The notes under the pieces: model-generated | Database searches by the model: none | The model's input: only the letters and a program-made list of their open reading frames with translations | What the model was told of the DNA's origin: nothing | Shown: positions 57,932-64,000 of the stretch, one piece after another | How the letters are laid out: every line of letters begins with the position of its first letter | Position numbering within the stretch: the stretch's first letter is position 1 | Translations under genes and position numbers: made by a program | Assembly (NCBI GenBank): GCA_963662175.1 | Contig: OY759217.1 | Coordinates: 7,814,562 to 7,878,561 of the forward strand | Direction of reading: 5' to 3' | DNA length: 64,000 bases | Source: Aradus depressus | Taxonomy: Eukaryota > Arthropoda > Insecta > Hemiptera > Aradidae

Positions 57932-60895
57932 TTAGTTTAAAAAATGACCATGTGCATGAGTAGATATGCCATCTTCAAGAATGTGTCGCTTGTCATCGAA
58001 TGGATTTAGTGCCAATTTATTTTGATCTATGGTGTACAGTATATGCTTGTATGATCTTATACTTCTCATGGATGTAAACATTAATGTAGAATCAAATAGT
58101 GTCCTTTCATAATCTTCCAAAGAAATAAAATGTCTCAGTGAAGCACGTGACACACCTTTTGCCTTTTTTACAATTTTCTTAAAGGCAATGGAAAATGCAT
58201 ACACCTTTGCTCGTAATGCAATAAACTTTTCTATAATTTCTCCATATACTTCATCCTTGAATTTTCCAATTACCTGCTTATTAATGAGTGAAAATAGCAC
58301 ATGGTCTGGAGGATAATTGGACGTATCGAAATGATCCAGCATTGAATGCATATCTGTGTAGAGGTCTTGTGTTATCACATGATAGATGAGAGAGTCAGTA
58401 TCACAATACATTAATTTTAATCTTTCTTTTCCGTATCTAGGCAACATTAAATCATAATGAAATCTGTACATGAGTTCCTTGGACAAATCGAGTATACACA
58501 TACCCACATAAATCGGCTTAATAAAGTATATTTTTGTCTTGGCCATTACAACCGCTGCTAGCTCCTCGTCGTAGATAATTCTCTCAAGAAAATTAGCTTT
58601 TACTATTAGTCTCATCATTTGTCTTGCAGTCTTGACTAGCTGTATATTCTGTCGATTTCGTACATTTTCCATCGTCTTCCCGAATATGGAGTTATTCATG
58701 AGTTTGAAGAAATCTTTTTCGAAATCATTTTGTGCATTTTGTCTAAGTTGAGTATTAAGATCTATATAAGACCGCAGCCAGGGTGATTGCTTGAAACTGA
58801 TTGCTCTATGGATCTTTTCAATCTCGAGTCCATGCTGTAGAGCCTGTTTCAGAGCTACATAGTGTACCACATATCGTTCGCGTGAATTTAAATGAGGAAT
58901 CAATTTTTTAACCTTGCCACCTGGGGGAGGAATCGTCTCTGCCAAAAATGGTAAATCGTCATGCGTCTCGTGAAGTTTTGTCGGGTACTTCACGTCCACC
59001 TCAAATACATAGCCTGTATCATCGTCTTCTCGTAAATTAAGAATGTCAACCTCTTCCGGTCTTTCCACCAATTGAAAATCCCCATATGGTAAATATTTGC
59101 TCATGGCATATCCATATAGATTGTTAGCATCCAGATAAGTGATGTATGATGATTCTTTTTGTGGATCATAATTTTTCATGTATTTATTGTTTGCTGTAGC
59201 ATATCGATGTGATGCTTGACATATCCCCCCTCTTATACCTTTCTCGAAAAACATTATCATATCATAATCCTGTAGTAGTGTTAGCTTAGTCTTTGTATAT
59301 CGTAACATAGCATCAAAGGAGAGTCCTGGTGTCGTATAGTAGTGGGCCGCATCAACTCCATAGTTTTTCATAGTCATATTTCGAAATGATTCAAACGTAT
59401 CCGATAAAATTAAAACATCTGATTTTAAATAGATATCACGATAACTACCCAACGTAGTACATTGAAATGTTTTCCAGACAGTCTGAGCATGTGCATAATC
59501 TTCCTCATCAATATGCGATTGTGTTAACGAATTGAAAAATGCTTCCTTTGGTGGTAATTGAGTTTCATCCAGTTTCTTCATAGAATCTACATAATCATAC
59601 GGAAACACACCTTTTCGGGTCATGAGAGACATATGCTCAGTCGGAAAGAAACGTGATGTTTCCAAAAATGCATCAGATGGTAAATTTCGAGCAAGCTGAT
59701 CCAAGCTGGAAGCCATAAAACGAAAAGAATCAATAAACCTCATCCAAATGTTGTCAATCTTAACTGAAAATGATATAAACTTTTCCTGAGTGTGTGGTAT
59801 AATTGTAACTCTCCCACATTTTTTATTACTCAGCTGTCTAATTATAAATTTTGAATCATAGTTTGTGAGATTGTGAAAAATAATTGGAATAAATTTAGGA
59901 ATACAACATTTCAAATTACAACTATTGCATGCTGCACCTCTGTAATCCCCAGTGAGATGACAATGATCACGTACTTTCAAATTCGACTCTGTGAATTCAT
60001 TTTCACAGAGGTAACATGTAGTTGCTAAATCCCACCGGGTTTCTTGATCAGAATTCATATTAATATCCACAGGGTTACCATTGTAGACAGCTGATATAGC
60101 TTTACTCAATTCGATGATGTGTTCTATAAAAACTCCGGCTGCATCAGGTCCTCTATACAAATACGGAGCTGAAGAGATAGGTGGAAGACCAGAAGAACTT
60201 TTCACATACGTACAAAACGACATTGGAATATGTTCTTGAACACGAGTAGTAAATGATGACTCAGATGATGGATGACATCCTGCAATAGGTTCCAAGATAG
60301 ATTCAAAATCTGCATAAATAACGTAGGGAACTCTGTGGTAACGCTCAACATTTGTAAATGACATTATCGGACCAGATGGTAATTCAACTCGTACAGTCTT
60401 CTGATCTTTACAATACATTTTATGCATCTCCAGCTTGTCAGATCCACCACTTCTTTCTTCAAAAGTTATGAAGCATCTTTTACAGATGTAAAATTTTCGT
60501 CGAGAAGATTTTCGTAATTGACGACCCACCAACCGATTAAAGTTTTTTATGTAGACGTAGTGTTGTTTATTTTCATTGTCCAAAAGGAGGATGTCCCGAT
60601 GATCTGATTTTTCTTCTGCTGCAACCTTGATGGGGTATATTTTCTCGTTTTCATCAACTCCAAATACATTTATAGACATATTGTTGACCTTTTCAAATTT
60701 TGAAATATCCGCTAGAGCGACTGGAAAAGAAACACATGAAAAATCATATAAACTGAATAAATCAGTATATTCCTGTGGTCGATAAGAATTTTTTGTCACG
60801 AATTTTGCTAAGATTGAATATGCAAAACATTTCTCATCATTATTTTGTACATTTACACATGCCTTTTTATTTTCAAGACTAGCTGGTAATGGTAT
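57932..60895 (-). CDS. Protein-primed family B DNA polymerase (main part)
   Basis: Numbering below starts at the codon beginning at 60799 (955 codons); the frame is open a further 32 codons up to a stop at 60896. Exonuclease motifs: D164-x-E166 (YADFES), Y314-D315 in a HNLTNYD context, and Y457-x3-D461. Polymerase motifs: A with D557 (LDANNLYGYA), B with K699...NS...GK708, and C with D800-T-D802-S. All are intact. Between Exo I and Exo II (262-294) is a Cys/His cluster C-x2-C...DHCH-LTG-YRGAAC-x2-C that resembles endonuclease-VII/HNH-type zinc sites. Such DNA_pol_B_2 enzymes replicate Polintons/Mavericks and related viruses from a protein primer. Integrity of the core suggests recent origin or recent decay. 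Confidence 0.93.
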   Translation of the reverse strand: MPLPASLENKKACVNVQNNDEKCFAYSILAKFVTKNSYRPQEYTDLFSLYDFSCVSFPVALADISKFEKVNNMSINVFGVDENEKIYPIKVAAEEKSDHRDILLLDNENKQHYVYIKNFNRLVGRQLRKSSRRKFYICKRCFITFEERSGGSDKLEMHKMYCKDQKTVRVELPSGPIMSFTNVERYHRVPYVIYADFESILEPIAGCHPSSESSFTTRVQEHIPMSFCTYVKSSSGLPPISSAPYLYRGPDAAGVFIEHIIELSKAISAVYNGNPVDINMNSDQETRWDLATTCYLCENEFTESNLKVRDHCHLTGDYRGAACNSCNLKCCIPKFIPIIFHNLTNYDSKFIIRQLSNKKCGRVTIIPHTQEKFISFSVKIDNIWMRFIDSFRFMASSLDQLARNLPSDAFLETSRFFPTEHMSLMTRKGVFPYDYVDSMKKLDETQLPPKEAFFNSLTQSHIDEEDYAHAQTVWKTFQCTTLGSYRDIYLKSDVLILSDTFESFRNMTMKNYGVDAAHYYTTPGLSFDAMLRYTKTKLTLLQDYDMIMFFEKGIRGGICQASHRYATANNKYMKNYDPQKESSYITYLDANNLYGYAMSKYLPYGDFQLVERPEEVDILNLREDDDTGYVFEVDVKYPTKLHETHDDLPFLAETIPPPGGKVKKLIPHLNSRERYVVHYVALKQALQHGLEIEKIHRAISFKQSPWLRSYIDLNTQLRQNAQNDFEKDFFKLMNNSIFGKTMENVRNRQNIQLVKTARQMMRLIVKANFLERIIYDEELAAVVMAKTKIYFIKPIYVGMCILDLSKELMYRFHYDLMLPRYGKERLKLMYCDTDSLIYHVITQDLYTDMHSMLDHFDTSNYPPDHVLFSLINKQVIGKFKDEVYGEIIEKFIALRAKVYAFSIAFKKIVKKAKGVSRASLRHFISLEDYERTLFDSTLMFTSMRSIRSYKHILYTIDQNKLALNPFDDKRHILEDGISTHAHGHFLN

Positions 60896-61555
60896 TTATG
60901 TAGAAGCACGTAGTGGATCATATCTATTCACCCGTAGACGAATTCCGTCTACGGCTAATAGTTTCCATCCACTTCCTTTCAGTGCACTATTTTCCACCTC
61001 CGAGTGTATTTTTTCAAATGCATTGTCAAAGAATTTTTCAAGATTTGTTGCTCGAAAAACTGGCTTATTCATAGTCTTAAAGGCGCGATCTGTCCTTTCA
61101 CCAAGAGCATTTTCAAATAAACATTCAACCATCAAATTAATTTTAAATGCAGATTTCATTTGTAGTATGTTGGATACTTTGTGTATTAATGTTGGTTTCA
61201 CATCCAGTAAGAAACACGTCAAATCATTGCATTTGTTTGAGCGAATAAAATAGGATTCCAATCGACTAGCAAAGGCACTTTCATATTGTACAATATTATC
61301 AGAAGGCAGCAGAGCTAATAATGCGTCCTTGGTCGGTTCCTTTGAGGATGAATATTCCCCATGACAGACTGATTCATGTCGTTGTCCATGATAATCGTTT
61401 TCAAACCGTCCTCCGCAAGATGAACATAAAAATATTTTTTTCCTTGGTGGTTCTACATCCAATATCTCGTCGATATTTCTCTTACAGTTGAACTGATGAA
61501 CATTGCGTTTTTTCCAAGATGGAAAAATGGTGTCACACTTTGTACACTTGAACAT
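60896..61555 (-). pseudogene. Zinc-finger N-terminal part of the polymerase gene, cut by a stop
   Basis: From an ATG at 61553-61555 the frame encodes a C2H2-like finger (C-x2-C...H-x4-C type) and a second CSSC...H-x4-C finger, then a ~150-residue region. It ends at TAA 60896-60898. The polymerase frame downstream is the same frame with no shift, so this single stop separates two parts of what the family normally has as one protein. The longer open frame upstream has no ATG and begins after a TAG near 61588; an acceptor-like TTATATATAG is also there. Called a pseudogene because of the stop; recoding or a separate gene is less likely. Confidence 0.75.
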
Positions 61556-61736
61556 GTTGTAATAGTCCAAGGAGGAGTCTGCCTATATATAATCAAAAGA
61601 AAACAAAAACAATTGTGAGAGAAGATTGTGAACCCGCTCATGAAAACAGGTTTTTAAAAAGACCAGAGAGGGGGGAACTAGGTGGGGGTAAGAAGATGAT
61701 ATGATGTGAAAAAATGTAGAGAGACCAGTTGTCGCA

Positions 61737-62285
61737 ATGGAGTTGTATCTAGTGACAGAGTTTGCTCTCAACAAGTCCAAGACCAAGGTCATCAAGGTAG
61801 GACTTCTCAACCAGTCACCAGTAGTGGTATTTTGCCACAAGAAGGTATCAATTTATTTGGACACGGCAGATTGGACAGGACTCTCCACCAACATAGGACC
61901 TATTCAAAACTACATTAACCCCAAAGGAAGAAAAAGACCTCTCCAAGACTCACTTCGAATACGCAACATAGTATTCAAATTTGGACTCACTGGAAGAAAC
62001 CGAAGTGTGAGTATATCAAATTCATACCCTTGGGTCACAATGGGTCTGAATAGTCCTTCTCCTTACATGTCGGTGTCGTCTCAGCCAGAAATCAAGCTCA
62101 ATAAAAGTGAAGTGATATTTATGCTCAAGTCTTGTGAGAAAATAGACTATTCTTTAAAACTTTTACTATCAGTAATATCAAAATGCTTTGAATTTTTTTC
62201 ATTACCAACATCAACTGAAGAGTCTATAGTGAATTTAAACACTGTAGACTGGAATGAAATGTATGCATTATTTATGAATAAATGA
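61737..62285 (+). CDS. Opposite-strand ORF of unknown function in the virus-like cluster
   Basis: 182 aa from an ATG. It is the only plus-strand frame of this size in the cluster and lies between the polymerase and the next minus-strand gene. The protein is Ser/Asn-rich, with a basic middle (NPKGRKRPLQ) and no signal peptide or membrane segment. TAATGATTATAATC and a T-rich tract follow its stop, but no clear AATAAA was assigned beyond an overlapping AATAAATG at the stop. Non-repetitive composition supports a real gene. The family is not recognised. Confidence 0.5.
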   Translation: MELYLVTEFALNKSKTKVIKVGLLNQSPVVVFCHKKVSIYLDTADWTGLSTNIGPIQNYINPKGRKRPLQDSLRIRNIVFKFGLTGRNRSVSISNSYPWVTMGLNSPSPYMSVSSQPEIKLNKSEVIFMLKSCEKIDYSLKLLLSVISKCFEFFSLPTSTEESIVNLNTVDWNEMYALFMNK

Positions 62286-62392
62286 TTATAATCATACTTG
62301 TTTATTTTCTTATTTCCTATTATTTTTACAACTTTTAAGGGTTTTTTAAAAAAATAAAAAAAATTTGGTTGAATTTAAATTTATTATCAACA

Positions 62393-62736
62393 TTATTTTA
62401 CACAATAAGTACAATTTTTCTTCATCGGTGGTGGACCATCGATTTGATCATGAGATGTATTGAAGTGATGGTTGCATCGACGACACAATTGGAATCTTGG
62501 ATCCTCACGCCACTCTTTAGGTAGGTTGTCCCATAAATATTCAATTGCATAGTCATAGAGATGAAGCAGTAATGCAGGTGGTAAGTTTTGAAGATGTACT
62601 GGATCCATATTCCAGATATTAGTTTGAGAAAGTTTTTCCAAAGCTTGATCCATTCTAGCACTGACTAAACCAGTAACATCGGGGGCTGTGTCTTTTATGG
62701 TACATGTGTGGGCATACCGTCTGATCTATATCACAT
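62393..62736 (-). pseudogene. Cys/His-rich C-terminal part of the neighbouring gene, out of frame
   Basis: 86 codons from an ATG at 62653, and open upstream to a stop near 62733. It ends with a C-R-R-C...H-H...H...C-T-Y-C pattern that could bind zinc. It overlaps the end of the upstream frame (62655-63323), and the reading can pass from one to the other with a single shift near 62700-62735. It is therefore most simply the displaced C-terminus of that gene. A separate small gene is possible. Confidence 0.5.
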
Positions 62737-63323
62737 TTTAGCTTGCAATATACACACATTGCAGTATTATTCAAATGTCTTACAAAGCCATGAAATGCCA
62801 ACACTTTATTAGATTTACGAAAGGTTTTTTGGCGAACCTCTTCATTGTACAAATCTGTCTTGGATGGGTGTTTACTTATCCACTCCTCCAACTTGAAGGC
62901 TTGATTAAGTGAACAAGTATAAGAGGTTCCTCCATGAAAATGACAGGTAGTCTCATGTGGGGGTAACTTTTTCAAATTCGGACACCCATAGTCGAGCAGA
63001 TCATAAACTGGCTTTTTAACAATATTTTCAAGAAATGTACATTTTTCTAGTCCTTTCGCCCAAATAAATTTACATGAAGCAGTTGAAGTACATAAGAGTT
63101 CTTCCAGACGTGAATATTCTGTATCTCCATAGCACCATGGAATATTGTGAATGTGTTTTTTAACCCATAGATTCACACGACTATCAGATTCATCAACATT
63201 TTGAGGAGGGAGAAAAAACCAGTGGAGTGACTGACTGTGAGTGAGAACTGTCAACTCCTTCACAATAAAGCCACCTTCCCCTTGAAAACCTTGAAAATCC
63301 ACAATCGCGAACTGGTGTTCCAT
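62655..63323 (-). CDS. Uncharacterised virus-like-element protein (VDFQGF family)
   Basis: 222 aa from ATG 63321-63323. It begins with AIVDFQGFQGEGG, followed by FIVKEL, and later contains WAKGLEK and several Cys/His (CPNL, CHFHGG, CVYC-x3-C, CPH). I recognise this start from uncharacterised arthropod proteins found near protein-primed polymerases. The hydrophobic strand with an acidic residue at the N-terminus recalls a degenerate DEDD-exonuclease fold, but the usual D-x-E is D-x-Q, so activity is doubtful. The C-terminal 15 or so residues are probably out of frame. It starts 50 nt after the stop of the upstream gene, a viral-like spacing. Confidence 0.6.
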   Translation of the reverse strand: MEHQFAIVDFQGFQGEGGFIVKELTVLTHSQSLHWFFLPPQNVDESDSRVNLWVKKHIHNIPWCYGDTEYSRLEELLCTSTASCKFIWAKGLEKCTFLENIVKKPVYDLLDYGCPNLKKLPPHETTCHFHGGTSYTCSLNQAFKLEEWISKHPSKTDLYNEEVRQKTFRKSNKVLAFHGFVRHLNNTAMCVYCKLKCDIDQTVCPHMYHKRHSPRCYWFSQC

Positions 63324-63373
63324 GTTTGAGGGTTAGAAATCTAATGATGATCCTCATCTTACACACACTCATT

Positions 63374-64000
63374 TTATAGCTTCCTTACAAGACCACTAAG
63401 AGGATTCAATTCAATTAATTTATCGTGAATTAAAAGGCAGTAAGCTCGAGTGTGAGGTGGAAACGGTTGGGTTGCATGAAGATCTAGACGAATGTCGACC
63501 GTAGCTACCTTCAATGTGTCTTCCTGACGTGATACATCAAGAACTATCATGGGGGCGATTTCACCAAAGTCCTTTCTCGACAGTAGGGGTTCACTATGAT
63601 CCTTAGCATAGTAGCTCATTTGAAATCTTTGGTACATATCATAGAGAACAGCATATCGACCCTTATTGAAATCAAGGTTTAAATCATCGTATGGGAACAT
63701 CTCACTATTCAAAAATAGTTTAACATTGGACAAGTTACAAGCGTCAAATTGACTGGTATGTTTTAACTTATTGTCGACTCTGTCTGTCTGAAAGGCTACG
63801 ATTATATATCGGGGTTTTTCTAGAGCTGAACTAGTCTTGACACTCCATGTATTTTGTGTGTTTTCCGGTAAGGCAGGGTATTCCGACAACTCCCATGAGC
63901 GGAAAGGGATAGTGAGTGTCTGATCTCTGTCTAATATTCTCAATAGTCGCAGTCGCTGTTCATCAGATACTTTAATATGAGGGACTCTCCAATTTACCTT
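63374..64000 (-). CDS. Putative double-jelly-roll capsid-like protein (partial at window edge)
   Basis: The frame is open from the window edge to the stop at 63374-63376. The visible part includes WRVPHI, LPFRSWEL-like IPFRSWELSEYP, WSVKTSSALEKPRYIIVAFQTDR, and NVKLFLNSE-x-FPYDDLNLDF. This pattern matches arthropod proteins annotated as carrying a double-jelly-roll-like domain, the fold of the major capsid protein of Polinton-type viruses. The N terminus lies beyond 64000, so start and full length are unknown. The fold call is from remembered family resemblance, not from a structure search. Confidence 0.7.
   Translation of the reverse strand, partial: KVNWRVPHIKVSDEQRLRLLRILDRDQTLTIPFRSWELSEYPALPENTQNTWSVKTSSALEKPRYIIVAFQTDRVDNKLKHTSQFDACNLSNVKLFLNSEMFPYDDLNLDFNKGRYAVLYDMYQRFQMSYYAKDHSEPLLSRKDFGEIAPMIVLDVSRQEDTLKVATVDIRLDLHATQPFPPHTRAYCLLIHDKLIELNPLSGLVRKL

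Overview
The window looks like nuclear DNA from an insect, probably hemimetabolous; the species cannot be fixed from sequence alone. It is AT-rich, has spliced genes with GT-AG introns, many short non-autonomous transposons, LINE fragments, tRNA-derived SINEs and satellite-like arrays. Some SINE copies end in CCTAA repeats, which are the same as the usual insect telomere motif.

Three conserved host genes could be reconstructed exon by exon, with splice phases that close throughout. (1) A retinol-dehydrogenase-like short-chain dehydrogenase lies on the minus strand (4 exons, 17685 to 13633, 317 aa). (2) The endonuclease III homologue NTHL1 lies on the plus strand (4 exons, 19311 to 23362, 329 aa) and is divergent from gene 1 across a 1.6 kb spacer. 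(3) The phosphorylase kinase beta subunit PHKB lies on the minus strand (19 coding exons, 46205 to 27257, 1069 aa, plus a candidate 21-nt microexon) and is convergent with NTHL1. A small acidic tail-anchored protein of unknown role may lie at 5234-5443.

Layout. 1-2740: nested satellite arrays ending in a transposon-like tail. 3.0-13.6 kb: mostly intergenic, with minisatellites, LINE debris and a 38-bp array that has higher-order structure. 13.6-17.7 kb: the dehydrogenase. 19.3-23.4 kb: NTHL1, whose first intron holds a 5'-truncated Jockey-like LINE with an 11-bp target-site duplication. 24.7-27.2 kb: inverted-repeat elements. 27.2-46.2 kb: PHKB, with several MITEs and SINEs in its introns. 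46.4-55.1 kb: a repeat-dense stretch with SINEs, a PIF/Harbinger derivative, a second LINE with a 13-bp duplication, and a short poly-A insertion. 55.6-56.7 kb: a Bel/Pao Gag-protease fragment.

From 57.1 kb to the right edge is a compact, mostly minus-strand cluster resembling a Polinton/Maverick-type or related endogenous DNA-virus-like element. It holds a protein-primed family B DNA polymerase with all exonuclease and polymerase motifs, a zinc-finger N-terminal part cut off by one in-frame stop, a gene of an unnamed family, a putative double-jelly-roll capsid-like gene running off the window, an opposite-strand ORF, and a small intron-containing gene. This cluster is the best candidate for a poorly described system. 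Its breaks suggest a decaying copy, and integrase, packaging ATPase and terminal repeats are not seen in the window.
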